Assembly (NCBI GenBank): GCA_910580205.1
Contig: CAJTVP010000008.1
Location: 1 to 64,000 of the forward strand
Origin: an uncultured Eggerthellaceae bacterium
GTDB taxonomy: Bacteria; Actinomycetota; Coriobacteriia; Coriobacteriales; Eggerthellaceae
Length of the DNA stretch: 64,000 nucleotides
Reading direction: 5' to 3'
The first letter of the stretch is position 1. Each line of letters starts with the position of its first letter. Below the pieces are notes generated by a model. It made no database searches. It was given only the letters and a program-made list of their open reading frames with translations, and was not told the DNA's origin. A program made the position numbers and the translations under genes. Positions 23,976 to 32,356 of this stretch are shown here, piece by piece.

Positions 23976-26842
23976 ATGCGTTACTTCAAAGCCTTTTACA
24001 TCGTTCCGAGCGACGACGAGGTTGACACTCGTTCCCCTCAAGCCATCCATGCGCCCTTCGACGACAAAGTGTTCGCGCTGCCATACCGCCGTTCGGGGTG
24101 GGGAGAAGAGCCGCGTGAATCCTTCGCTGTTGCCCTCATCGCGAAGGACGGCGCTATGACCAAGACCACGGCGCAGGGTTATCTGACGCGCGCCATGGCT
24201 CTTTGGAATCTGGGAAGCTTGGAGCAAACCCGGCTCGAGGAAGCCACGGTGGAAGACTGCTTCATGGATTCCTATTCGCGCCAGTTCTGCAACTGCTGTT
24301 TCGATGAGGACAACATCCGCCGTCAGTTGAACCTGTCCAGCACGTACTCGTTCATCTCCATGGGCCGTCATGGCGTGAAGGAGCTTTTGGTGGAGCGAGG
24401 GCTGACCCCTGTGAAAGCGAACGAGCTGGCAGAGAGCACGCGGTATGCTAACAACCTCAAGGGGGAGTTGGAGCGCATTTACGCATCTGGGAAGCGCGTC
24501 GCTTCCGCTGCGTCGGATGCTGCGGAAGGGGAGCCCGCGGCGTACGCGCCCATCACGTATCTGGTGGAGAACAACACGCCATCCGATGTTGAAGAGGCCG
24601 TCCGGATCGTGGTTGGCGCCATGATGGAATCCGGGCGCATCGGTTCAGGGCATCTGTTCGTGCTGGATGTGGACAGCTACGTGCGCTGGCCCAATCGCGA
24701 TTCCGACAACAGCTTCCGCACTTACGTGAACCATCAGCTCATCCGCGCCATCGAAGGCAATTCGCTGGTCGTGCGCTATGGTATGTTCGAAGGCCCCGGA
24801 AGCTACGATTTGGACGCATACAACCTGCTCACTCGGATCCTTGATCTGGTGGACGGCGCGGCATGCAACACGCAGCTGTTCCTGTCCGTTCCCGAAGGCA
24901 AGCCGGATCTGGTGCTGCGCCTTCGCAAGCGCTATAACAAGCCCATGGTCATCCTGAGCCCTGATGCGGGCACATCCTTGGACGCTGGCACGTTCGAGCA
25001 TCACCTTGACCGTTTGGAGCGCATGGCGGCCGGACGCGGGGTGGAGCCGGATGGCAGTCTGCGCGTGCTGCTGTCGAAGCGCATGCGCGAAAGCCGCGCG
25101 AAGGGCCGCGCCCCTGAGCTGGAAGACGTGTTCGATGAATGGCTCACCTATCACCAAGCGCGCGTGGCGTTCCCGCAGTATGCAGCTGCCATCGATGATG
25201 CCATCAACCTGAACGGGTCGGATCTGGAGGTCACCGCGCAGGCACGCCTGGACAGCTTGATCGGACTGGAGCCGGTGAAGGAGCACATCCGCAACATCAT
25301 CCTGCGCGTGCAGATGAACCAGCGTCTGATGGAAAGCGGGTTGCCGCAAAATCCGTTCTCCATGCACATGGCGTTCCTGGGCGCGCCGGGCACGGGCAAA
25401 ACGGAGGTGGCGCGCCTGTACGCTGAGATCCTCAAAGATGAAGGCGTGCTGGGCGAAGGTCGGCTCATCACGGTGTCCGGCGGCAGCGGCTTCAAAGTGG
25501 ATGAGGCGTTCGGCATGGCGAAGGGCTCTGTGCTGTTCATCGACGAAGCCTACGGCATGTGCAAGTTCCCCGGCATGATCACCGAGCTCATCGCGCAGAT
25601 GGAGAACAATCGCGCGGACACGGTGGTCATCTTGGCGGGCTATGAGGGCCACATGGAGGCGCTTTTGAGCTGCAATCCAGGCTTCCGTTCGCGCATCGGA
25701 TCACCATCAAGTTCCCGGATTACTCCCGCGAAGAGCTGCGGCGGATCTTCGAGTTCATGTGCGAGAAGCAGCAGATAACCATGGGGGAAGGGGTGGCGTC
25801 GGCAGTGCGCGACATCATCGAGCGCGGCGGGCGCCCCAACGATCAGGGCAACGCGCGATTCGTGCGCAAGCTGTTCGAGGACACGGTGGGCGCTCAGTAG
25901 GTCCGTCTGGCGAAACAGCTGAAGGAGGGCCCAGCGGCATCTTTCAGCAAAGAGGAGCTCAGTACGTTCACGGTGGAGGACGTGGAGGCCGCCGTGGCTG
26001 ATCTGGGGTTGAAGAAGGGCGCGAAATCGGGGCGTGAGGAATTGCAGGCGCTCATCGGTCTGGAAGAGGTCAAGAAGCTCGTGAGCGCCCGCATGGATCT
26101 GGCGAAGATGCAGAAGATCAAGCGCGATGCTGGGATGGAGGCCGGCTTCATTCCCATGCATATGGCGTTCAAGGGCAACCCGGGCACCGGCAAGACTGAG
26201 GTGGCGCGCCTGATCGGTCGCATCCTGCGTGAAGAGGGCGTCCTGTCCGTAGGGGATTTCTTCGAGTGCGGAAAGCAGGACTTGGTGTCCGCGGCACCCG
26301 GTGAATCCGCGAAGCAGATCGCCGGGCTGTTCCAGGCGGCGCGCGGGTCAGTCATCTTCATCGACGAGGCGTACACGCTGCTCGGCCCTGGTGGTTCTGA
26401 AGCCGTGACCGCGCTCATCGACCAGATGGAGAAGCTGCGGGACGAAGTGGTGGTGATCTTCGCCGGGTACACGGACGAGATCAACGAACTGTTGGATGCG
26501 AATCCCGGCTTCGCCTCCCGCGTGCGCACGCAGGTGGAGTTCCCGGATTACACCGCTGATGAGCTGGTGGAGATCCTGCACTTCATGGCTGATGCCCAAG
26601 AGTATTCGCTGAGCCGGGGCGTGGACAGGAAGGTGCGTGGCGTAGTTGAGGCGGCCATGGGCGAAAAGCGCTTCGGCAACGCGCGCTTCATGCGCAATCT
26701 GCTGGAAGAAGCGCTTCTTCAACAGAGCGTGCGCTTGGCGAACGCGGAGACCTATGCCATCAAGGACTTGAAGAAGCTCTTGGCAGAGGACTTCGTCTGG
26801 GAGGCTTCGGCGTCAAGACCCAGCATCGGATTTGCGGCGTAG
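23976..26842 (+). pseudogene. Tandem-domain AAA+ ATPase (CbxX/CfqX family), broken by frameshift and stop
   Basis: The intact reading would give a protein of about 955 aa: an N-terminal domain of some 400 residues without known motif, then two AAA+ modules of the CbxX/CfqX (SpoVK, EccA-like) type. Module 1 has Walker A GAPGTGKTEV (about residue 469) and Walker B SVLFIDEAYG; module 2 has GNPGTGKTEV and SVIFIDEAYT. Near 25698 one base is missing (after NPGFRSRIG the frame must shift to continue ITIKFPDYSREELRR), and at 25898-25900 a TAG interrupts the second frame where module 2 has Ser (AQ*VRLAKQ against QQSVRLANA). Either the gene has decayed or the assembly has two errors. Pieces of 600 aa (23976-25778) and about 289 aa (25973-26842) remain open. 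Confidence 0.8.
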
Positions 26843-26864
26843 AAGGGCAGAGCCTGAATCGATC

Positions 26865-27083
26865 TCACGCGTTCAAAAGGGAGCAGGTGAGTTGGCCCAG
26901 GAAGGCTGCTGTCACGCAGAGCGTGCAGCTCAGAGTTGCGTACGCGACAGCAAGGACGACATCTCCCTGCTCCAGAAGCGCGAGCGTTTCCGCGCTGAAC
27001 GTTGAGAAGGTGGTGAAGCCCCCGCAAAGCCCCACGCGCAGGAACAACATCCAGCGTTCATCCAGCGCCAGGCGGTTCAGGTT
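26865..27083 (-). pseudogene. crcB: Truncated fluoride channel gene (crcB/Fluc), C-terminal half only
   Basis: On the minus strand the reading NLNRLALDERWMLFLRVGLC, then GGFTTFSTFSAETLALLEQG and about 35 more residues, matches the second half of CrcB/Fluc fluoride exporters, including the GGxTTFSTF signature of the pore. The first half (helices 1-2 with the N-x-x-G motif) is absent; upstream in the frame is a stop codon and AT-rich promoter sequence for the molbindin gene. It lies directly behind the broken AAA+ gene, so this stretch seems to be a decay zone. Confidence 0.7.
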
Positions 27084-27154
27084 GGATCCTGGGGAGGCGT
27101 CATTCCCACTTTGGCCATTCTAGCTTTTATCTTCACAAAACAGATCAAATTTCA

Positions 27155-27184
27155 TTGACTTTATTATTCTCATATAACTATAAT
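27155..27184 (+). promoter_or_regulatory. Strong promoter of the molbindin gene
   Basis: TTGACT (27155-27160), 18-bp spacer, TATAAT (27179-27184) in a strongly AT-rich stretch about 50 bp before the molbindin start. One of the clearest sigma-A-type promoters in the window. Confidence 0.8.
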
Positions 27185-27198
27185 AAGAACATCTTATT
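27182..27198. promoter_or_regulatory. Operator palindrome at the molbindin transcription start
   Basis: Perfect 7-bp inverted repeat AATAAGA-ACA-TCTTATT that overlaps the end of the -10 box and the expected transcription start, the position for a repressor. A molybdate-responsive regulator is an obvious candidate, but the site does not match the classical ModE sequence. Confidence 0.6.
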
Positions 27199-27236
27199 TA
27201 TCCTAACTTGAGGATATCAAAGGAAAGGAGCCTCGC

Positions 27237-27656
27237 GTGAAGATCTCAGCTCGCAACCAGCTCAAAGGAACCATCACCGATATCAAGGGTGGGGCGGTCA
27301 ATGGCGTCGTCACCATTTCAGGTCGCGAGAACAGCATCAAGGCTGACATCACGATGGAGGCCATCCACGAGCTCGGTCTTGCTGTCGGCAATGAAGCCAT
27401 CGCTGTCATCAAGGCAAGCTCGGTCATGTTCGCTCCAGAACGCATCAGCAACATCAGCGCGCGCAACCAGCTGGCAGGCAAGATCGTCGAGGTGAAGGAA
27501 GGCGCCGTCAACGGCCACGTGACCCTTGAACTGCCGTGCGGCGAGCGCATCAAAGGCTCCGTCACCAATGAAGCCATCTCTGAGCTGGGCTTCCGGGAGG
27601 GCGGCAGCGCGGTAGCCATCATCAAAGCCACCGAAGTCATGGTTGGCATCGAATAG
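27237..27656 (+). CDS. Molbindin, tandem Mop (TOBE) domain molybdate-binding protein
   Basis: A 139-aa protein made of two Mop domains: residues 1-68 (MKISARNQLKGTITDIKGGA, ending AVIKASSVMF) and 71-138 (NISARNQLAGKIVEVKEGAV, ending AIIKATEVMVG). The repeats share S-A-R-N-Q-L and A-I/V-I-K-A-S/T-x-V-M, the molybdate-binding residues of molbindins. The size and di-Mop layout equal ModG of Azotobacter. It stores or buffers molybdate in the cytoplasm, fitting the three molybdoenzyme operons here. The start is GTG at 27237 with AAAGGAAAGGAG upstream. It is monocistronic, with a strong promoter and palindromic operator. Confidence 0.95.
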   Translation: MKISARNQLKGTITDIKGGAVNGVVTISGRENSIKADITMEAIHELGLAVGNEAIAVIKASSVMFAPERISNISARNQLAGKIVEVKEGAVNGHVTLELPCGERIKGSVTNEAISELGFREGGSAVAIIKATEVMVGIE

Positions 27657-27702
27657 CCTCACCTCCACTCCAGCGCATCCATACTTCTCTCCTCTCTCTG
27701 CT

Positions 27703-27740
27703 GAAAGCTCCTGTCTGGCACCAACCGGGCGGGGGCTTTC
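27703..27740 (+). terminator. Possible terminator after molbindin gene
   Basis: Inverted repeat GAAAGCTCC (27703-27711) with GGGGCTTTC (27732-27740), 9 pairs including one G-U, about 50 bp after the stop codon. No T-run follows, so this is tentative. Confidence 0.4.
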
Positions 27741-27784
27741 AACATCCAGCGCCAAAGGGCTTCTGTTGCTCGAATCCTTTCGCG

Positions 27785-27790
27785 TATACT
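27785..27790 (+). promoter_or_regulatory. -10 box 7 bp before ATG: probable leaderless start
   Basis: TATACT, then CGCACCC, then the ATG at 27798, with no Shine-Dalgarno sequence. Transcription would start at or next to the A of the ATG. Confidence 0.5.
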
Positions 27791-27797
27791 CGCACCC

Positions 27798-29006
27798 ATG
27801 AAAACCTCGGCGAAAACCGCAAGCGTCCTGGCAGCGCTGGCCATCTTCTTCACAGCTTCAGTGCTGCGCTCACCCCTTACCTCTTTGGGCGCGCTCTCGC
27901 CATCCATCCAAGTCGATCTGGGCCTGAGCGCAGGGGCCATGGGGCTCGTCACCACGTTGCCGCTGCTCGTCTTCGCGGCGTCCGCCGTGGCCGTGAGCGC
28001 CTTAGCAGACCGCTTCGGCAAGAAGCGCACCTTGACCGTTGGCATGACCCTGGTGCTTGCGGGCATCTTGCTCCGCTCCTTCGCTGGGGACCTTGGTCTG
28101 TTCGCTGGCACCGTCCTGTTGGGAGCGGGCATCTCCACGGGCAACGTTCTCCTTCCCGCCGTGGTCAAGGAGAGCTTCCCGCTGCGCATCGGCACCATGA
28201 CCGCTCTGTACACCACCACCATGTCCATCTTCGCCGGCGGCTTCGCGGGAGTGGCATCCGTGCTGGCTGATGCTTCATTGGAGTGGCGCGTGGTCTTGGT
28301 GCTGATCGCGCCTTTGGCGGTGGTGGCGATAGCCCTTTGGCCCTTGGCGAAGAGGGCGGCCGGCGGGGGAGAGCGCACCCTTGCGGACATCTCAGAGACG
28401 GAGCGCCGGGAAGCGGGCCGCCTGCTCCATCCGCGCATCCTGAAGAACCCGCTCACGTGGTGGATGACGGCGCTTTTCGGTTTGCAATCCATCTTGTTCT
28501 ACTGCCTGGTTGCGTGGCTGCCGGCCATGCTGGCGGCGCGCGGCATCAGCGGTGGGGCCATCGCGCTTTGCGTGGTGCTGTTCCCCATCATGGGCATGCC
28601 CTGTTCCGTGCTGCTGCCGCCCTTGGCCCAACGGATGCGCAGCCAGCGCGCGTTGGGTGCCGTGGTGGGCGCGTGTTGCGCCTTGGGTGTCGCGCTGTTC
28701 TGGACAGCCTCATCGGACGGGTGGGCTGTGTTCGCGACGGCGTTCTTCGGTCTGTCTCTGGGTGCGCCCTTCTGCCTTTGCATGTTCTATTTCAGCTATC
28801 GGACCGAGAATGCGGCTGATGCTGCGCGGCTTTCCAGCACGGCTCAGACGTTCGGGTACCTCTTGGCAGCCATCGGGCCAGCGTGTCTGGGCGCGATGTT
28901 CGATGCCACGCTTTCTTGGGATGCTCCCATGGCCCTGCTGTTCATCTTGGGCTGCGGCCTCATCCTATGCGGCTGGAAGACCGGTCGCGGCAAGATCAGA
29001 ACATAG
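27798..29006 (+). CDS. MFS transporter, CynX/NimT family
   Basis: A 402-aa, 12-helix MFS protein. The opening FFTASVLRSPLTSLGALSP and the motif A region SALADRFGKKRTLTVGM are typical of the CynX/NimT (cyanate, 2-nitroimidazole) family, as is the FPIMGMPCSVLLPPLAQRM loop. No ribosome-binding site is present and the -10 box is 7 bp upstream of the ATG, so the mRNA is probably leaderless. The transported compound is unknown. It stands alone, downstream of the molbindin gene. Confidence 0.88.
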   Translation: MKTSAKTASVLAALAIFFTASVLRSPLTSLGALSPSIQVDLGLSAGAMGLVTTLPLLVFAASAVAVSALADRFGKKRTLTVGMTLVLAGILLRSFAGDLGLFAGTVLLGAGISTGNVLLPAVVKESFPLRIGTMTALYTTTMSIFAGGFAGVASVLADASLEWRVVLVLIAPLAVVAIALWPLAKRAAGGGERTLADISETERREAGRLLHPRILKNPLTWWMTALFGLQSILFYCLVAWLPAMLAARGISGGAIALCVVLFPIMGMPCSVLLPPLAQRMRSQRALGAVVGACCALGVALFWTASSDGWAVFATAFFGLSLGAPFCLCMFYFSYRTENAADAARLSSTAQTFGYLLAAIGPACLGAMFDATLSWDAPMALLFILGCGLILCGWKTGRGKIRT

Positions 29007-29059
29007 CGGAAGAGCGAAAACGCGGTTTCGCTCCAGAAGCCATTTGCAAAAATCAATTG

Positions 29060-29470
29060 TTAAGAAATGAGAGCGCCGGCCTCTTCGCCAGGGGTGATGG
29101 AGTAGACCTCTTCGACATGGAGCCAGCATACGCCTTTGGAATAGTAGTCGTAGCCCATGGAGCTCAGGATCTGATGGACTTGAGCGGCTATCTGCTCGTA
29201 TCGCTCTCCCTCGTTTTCGTAGGTGACCGATCCTTTCACCTGGTAGCCATGGGTCTCATCCCAAACGCTCACGGCCATCTTGGAGCCGTGGATTATGTTG
29301 GCCAGCGTCTTTCTCATGTATTGGTCGGAGATCATCACGGTCTCATCATCCCAAGCCTGTTTCATCGAGCAGCACACGACGTTGGGGGTGCCGCTCTCAT
29401 CAGTGGTGGCAACGGCAGCTGCATAGGCGTTGTTGATCAGGTCCATGCAATCTTGGGGCATCTTCGCCAT
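29060..29470 (-). CDS. Pyridoxamine 5'-phosphate oxidase-like FMN-binding protein
   Basis: A 136-aa split-barrel protein: AAVATTDESGTPNVVCC is the conserved first strand pair, MISDQYMRKTLANI the FMN-phosphate-binding region, then KMAVSVWD and a second barrel half. The length matches small PPOX-class flavoproteins that bind FMN or F420 and reduce small molecules. AAGGAGG precedes the ATG. It follows the 89-aa unknown gene at 29495-29764 by 24 bp, so they are probably one operon. Confidence 0.8.
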   Translation of the reverse strand: MAKMPQDCMDLINNAYAAAVATTDESGTPNVVCCSMKQAWDDETVMISDQYMRKTLANIIHGSKMAVSVWDETHGYQVKGSVTYENEGERYEQIAAQVHQILSSMGYDYYSKGVCWLHVEEVYSITPGEEAGALIS

Positions 29471-29494
29471 TTCAGCCTCCTTGGGCTCAGCGGG

Positions 29495-29764
29495 TCACTT
29501 GCGGCAGAGCCCGGAAGTGGGGTACCAGTCCTTCCGCGCTTCGATGACCTCTTTCAAAGCATCCTTCTCCGAGCTTGAGAGATCGGCGCGGGCGTCAACA
29601 TCCCTCTCCAAATGGTCGAGCATCTTGATGGCTCCCTGCACATCCGGGGCAGGGCAGCAGGGCCTGGCGAAGAATCTCACCCAGTACAGGTCCGTTCCCA
29701 TAGCCTCCATCAAGTCTTCGAATGATTCTGCATCTGCGATCTGAGGCGCTTCGCACTGGTCCAT
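29495..29764 (-). CDS. Hypothetical protein, 89 aa
   Basis: A soluble acidic protein with a central RFFARPCCPAPDVQGAIK, possibly a redox-active Cys pair, and a helical second half. GGAAGG precedes the ATG. It is upstream of and probably co-transcribed with the FMN-binding protein gene. No family recognised. Confidence 0.55.
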   Translation of the reverse strand: MDQCEAPQIADAESFEDLMEAMGTDLYWVRFFARPCCPAPDVQGAIKMLDHLERDVDARADLSSSEKDALKEVIEARKDWYPTSGLCRK

Positions 29765-29873
29765 GGTCCACCTTCCGTTTCAGTCATCAAAACAGGCCGT
29801 TCCTTGGGAGAGCGTATCAGATACGAGACAGCGGCTCTCCCTTGGATGGATTATCGCACTGCTGCGATGACGC

Positions 29874-30164
29874 TCAAGCCACTTCGTAGAATCGCAGATC
29901 AGGGCTGGCGGCCCACAGAGGCGAAAGCGCGGGCGCCACGTTTTGCGTGAACAGGTCGCTCTCCAGATACGCTTTCGCATGATCCATGGAATCGAACCCG
30001 TGGATCACCTGGACATCCTCATCGCGAACGAGCAGCTCTTTGGTGAGCGCTCCTTCGATATCGTCCAGGAATGGCTGCCGATAAGCGTTGTACACGTTGG
30101 TGGCTGCCGCACGATCCTTCGGGTCAATGGTCATGATCGCCTCAAGATACGCCTTTACTGCCAT
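29874..30164 (-). CDS. Small dimeric alpha/beta-barrel protein (ABM/EthD-like)
   Basis: A 96-aa protein with the beta-alpha-beta ferredoxin-like pattern of antibiotic-biosynthesis-monooxygenase or Dabb proteins: VKAYLEAIMTID, VQVIHGFDSMDHAKAYLES, SPDLRFYEVA. The start at 30164 follows GAAGGAGAG; a longer frame to 30203 has no such site. It is divergent from the HxlR-type regulator gene, with a perfect palindrome between them, so it is likely its target. Possible heme, quinone or reactive-aldehyde handling; unproven. Confidence 0.7.
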   Translation of the reverse strand: MAVKAYLEAIMTIDPKDRAAATNVYNAYRQPFLDDIEGALTKELLVRDEDVQVIHGFDSMDHAKAYLESDLFTQNVAPALSPLWAASPDLRFYEVA

Positions 30165-30214
30165 GGTTCTCTCCTTCGTCTCGATATTCTCAACCTTGGC
30201 CATGACTGTACTGT

Positions 30215-30239
30215 CATATCTCGCAAAAGGCGAGATATG
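30215..30239. promoter_or_regulatory. Palindrome between ABM-like gene and HxlR regulator
   Basis: Perfect 9-bp arms CATATCTCG (30215-30223) and CGAGATATG (30231-30239) with 7-bp spacer, in the divergent intergenic region. The likely binding site of the HxlR-type protein encoded at 30335. Confidence 0.55.
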
Positions 30240-30334
30240 GGGCAGATTATTAGTTGCTCATATTTTCCATAGCAACTGGCTTTTTGCGAGAGACGCTGTC
30301 ATTCTTATGGATGTGGGTGATCGGAGGAAGAGCC

Positions 30335-30730
30335 ATGGCGCATAAAAGGAAGCTTGAAAAGGATATCCGCTGTCCTTTGGAATACGGATTGGATGTGTTC
30401 GGGGGACGATGGAGATCGAGGATCCTGTGCGTTCTAGCTGCGGAGGGGACTTTGCGGTACAGCGAATTGCGCGAACAGCTTGCCAACATCTCCGATGCGG
30501 TGCTGTCGAGCGAAGTCAAGGAATTGATCGCATCTGGGATGGTGGTGCGCAAGAGCTATGACGAAGTGCCGCCGCGCGTCGAGTATTCCCTTGCAGAAAG
30601 AGGGGAGAGCGTCATTCCCATCCTTCAGAGCATTTGCCAGTGGGCGGGCATGTACACGCGCGACGTAGCCGATACGGCACCAGCCCATTGCAAGAGATGT
30701 GATTACTATGCGCGAGATGGACAGGCGTGA
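30335..30730 (+). CDS. HxlR-family transcriptional regulator
   Basis: A 131-aa winged-helix protein of the HxlR type: CPLEYGLDVFGGRWRSRILC at the start, then LRYSELREQLANISDAVLSS (recognition helix region), the wing VRKSYDEVPPRVEYSLAERG and a C-terminal CKRCDYY. HxlR proteins often sense aldehydes, quinones or redox state through cysteines. The start at 30335 follows GGAGGAAG. Divergent from the ABM-like gene. Confidence 0.88.
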   Translation: MAHKRKLEKDIRCPLEYGLDVFGGRWRSRILCVLAAEGTLRYSELREQLANISDAVLSSEVKELIASGMVVRKSYDEVPPRVEYSLAERGESVIPILQSICQWAGMYTRDVADTAPAHCKRCDYYARDGQA

Positions 30731-30740
30731 TCGAAGGGTA

Positions 30741-30761
30741 TATGTTATACTGTATAACATA
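30741..30761. promoter_or_regulatory. VapBC promoter/operator palindrome
   Basis: Perfect 9-bp inverted repeat TATGTTATA-CTG-TATAACATA, 28 bp before the antitoxin start, overlapping possible -10 boxes (TATAAC, GTATAG). Typical of an autoregulated toxin-antitoxin promoter. Confidence 0.7.
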
Positions 30762-30788
30762 GTATAGGGAAACGCGAAGGAGCGTATC

Positions 30789-31058
30789 ATGCCTCAGTTG
30801 TCGTTGTACCTCAATGATGTTGCAGCGGCACAATTGCGCCGCGATGCAAAGAGGGAGAAGCTCTCCGTTTCTCGGTACGTTTCCCAGCTGGTGATGGAGC
30901 AACCAGCTCGGACAGGATGGCCTGCAGGCTACTGGGACGAAGTCTATGGATGCCTCGTCGATGACAGTTTCAAAGCGCCTGCGGAGCTTGACGGAGCGGA
31001 TGATGGCCCCCTTCCTTCATTTGATGATGCACCGGCTGGAGCCAGTCATGGGTGCTGA
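30789..31058 (+). CDS. VapB-like antitoxin
   Basis: An 89-aa protein with an N-terminal ribbon-helix-helix-like segment (QLSLYLNDVAAAQLRRDAKR, then EKLSVSRYVSQLV) and an acidic, probably disordered toxin-binding tail. GAAGGAG precedes the ATG. Its 3' end overlaps the PIN toxin gene by 11 bp, showing translational coupling. A perfect palindrome lies in its promoter. Confidence 0.8.
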   Translation: MPQLSLYLNDVAAAQLRRDAKREKLSVSRYVSQLVMEQPARTGWPAGYWDEVYGCLVDDSFKAPAELDGADDGPLPSFDDAPAGASHGC

Positions 31059-31479
31059 ATCAGAGCAGGCCATGTACTTTCTTGATTCGGATATCTGCAT
31101 CAATCTCATGCGTGGAAAGCTCCCTGCAACCTATGAGCTCATGCGCGCATGTGACCCGCGCATGTTCGGCATCCCCGCCGTCGTTGAGGGCGAACTGCGC
31201 ACCGGCGCGCGGAAAAGCCAGAACCCCAAAGAGAACGCGTTGCTTTTGGAGCGGTTTTTGATCCCCTATGAGAGCATCCCCTATGACCGCGCATGCGCCA
31301 TCGCCTATGGGGAGATAAGGGCAGCGCTGGAATCGAATGGCTGCACTATCGGCCCGAACGATCTTCTGATCGCCGCCACGGCCATCGCTCATCAGGCAAC
31401 CTTGGTGAGCGGCAATGTCCGTGAGTTCAAGCGCGTTCCCGGCTTGCGTTTGGAGACGTGGGACGAAGAGAGCGTTTGA
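31048..31479 (+). CDS. VapC-like PIN-domain toxin
   Basis: A 143-aa PIN-domain ribonuclease. The acidic active-site residues are visible: Asp of LDSDICINLM, Glu of VVEGELRTGA, and Asp of GPNDLLIAATAIAH, followed by LVSGNVREF. The ATG at 31048 overlaps the antitoxin gene. VapC toxins cut tRNA or rRNA when released from VapB. Confidence 0.85.
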   Translation: MGAESEQAMYFLDSDICINLMRGKLPATYELMRACDPRMFGIPAVVEGELRTGARKSQNPKENALLLERFLIPYESIPYDRACAIAYGEIRAALESNGCTIGPNDLLIAATAIAHQATLVSGNVREFKRVPGLRLETWDEESV

Positions 31480-31605
31480 TCCAGACTATCTGTAACTGCG
31501 CTGATGCCGAAGGCGAAGCGCACCTTTCCTGGGAAATGCGCCTCGTCGCTTCGCTCCATGACTCGCGGCTGTGATTTTCGAGAGACGCGCTTCGCATCAG
31601 CTCCT

Positions 31606-32274
31606 TCATTCGCTTGCCGACAACATGACCTCTTGTGACCAGGCGATCAAGGCTTCTGCAAGCGCTTCGGTTTCGAAAGCTTGCGGGTTGTCGTAGGCGT
31701 CAAGCAGCATCCGTTCGCGCTCATCAGCCAGCTCTTTCATGGCGGCACGGCTAGCGGGGTATTCGCCGGTGCGCGCATAATGAGCGGCGCGCATGACGAA
31801 GAAGGCGGCCTTCACGCAGGCATCCACCGTGTCCCGCAAGAAGCCTTCGGCGAAGACGAGCTCATGGGTCACTGCGTGATAGATCTCTGATGCGCCCACC
31901 CGCGCGGAGAGTTGCGCATCTTCGGCGGTGAACTCCGCATCCATGAATGCGAAGGAGCCGAACGTCACCTGTGTGTCCTTCACCAAGTTGAACACATCAT
32001 GGCGTGGCCAAGCTACAAGCAGCTCAGGGGAGGAGATGAATCCGCACGCCGCTTCGTGATGCGGCATGGATGCGATCACGGATCGGTAGGCAGCAAGATC
32101 GTCCGGTGCGAGGTTTTCCACGACCACCACCGCATCTATGTCGCTGCCCTCGCGGGCTTCTCCACGAGTGCGGCTGCCCTGGAGGCCTACGAGTTTCAGC
32201 CGACCGCCGAACTCCTCCTGCAGTCTGAGAACAAGCTCTTCGATCCAAGCTCCTATGTTGATGCGATCGTTCAT
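31606..32274 (-). CDS. Nucleotidyltransferase-domain protein
   Basis: A 222-aa protein with an N-terminal nucleotidyltransferase fold: LVGLQGSRTRGEAREGSDID carries the G-S and D-x-D signature, followed by AVVVVENL. The C-terminal half (YHAVTHELVFAEGFLRDTVD, HYARTGEYPASRAAM) is helical and resembles HEPN-type or substrate-binding domains of MNT proteins. GAGGAGAGG precedes the ATG. It may be a stand-alone enzyme or a fused toxin-antitoxin relative; substrate unknown. Confidence 0.75.
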   Translation of the reverse strand: MNDRINIGAWIEELVLRLQEEFGGRLKLVGLQGSRTRGEAREGSDIDAVVVVENLAPDDLAAYRSVIASMPHHEAACGFISSPELLVAWPRHDVFNLVKDTQVTFGSFAFMDAEFTAEDAQLSARVGASEIYHAVTHELVFAEGFLRDTVDACVKAAFFVMRAAHYARTGEYPASRAAMKELADERERMLLDAYDNPQAFETEALAEALIAWSQEVMLSASE

Positions 32275-32296
32275 GACCTCTCCTCGAAGAGACGAA

Positions 32297-32322
32297 AAGG
32301 GCGGGAACTCATTCCCGCCCTT
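32297..32322 (-). terminator. Terminator of the secreted Gly/His-rich protein gene
   Basis: Perfect 11-bp stem AAGGGCGGGAA/TTCCCGCCCTT with a 4-nt loop; on the minus strand it continues into TTTTCG, 35 bp after the stop codon at 32357. Confidence 0.8.
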
Positions 32323-32356
32323 GCGTGGGTTGCGTGCCGGTTGCAGAACTGGTGGC

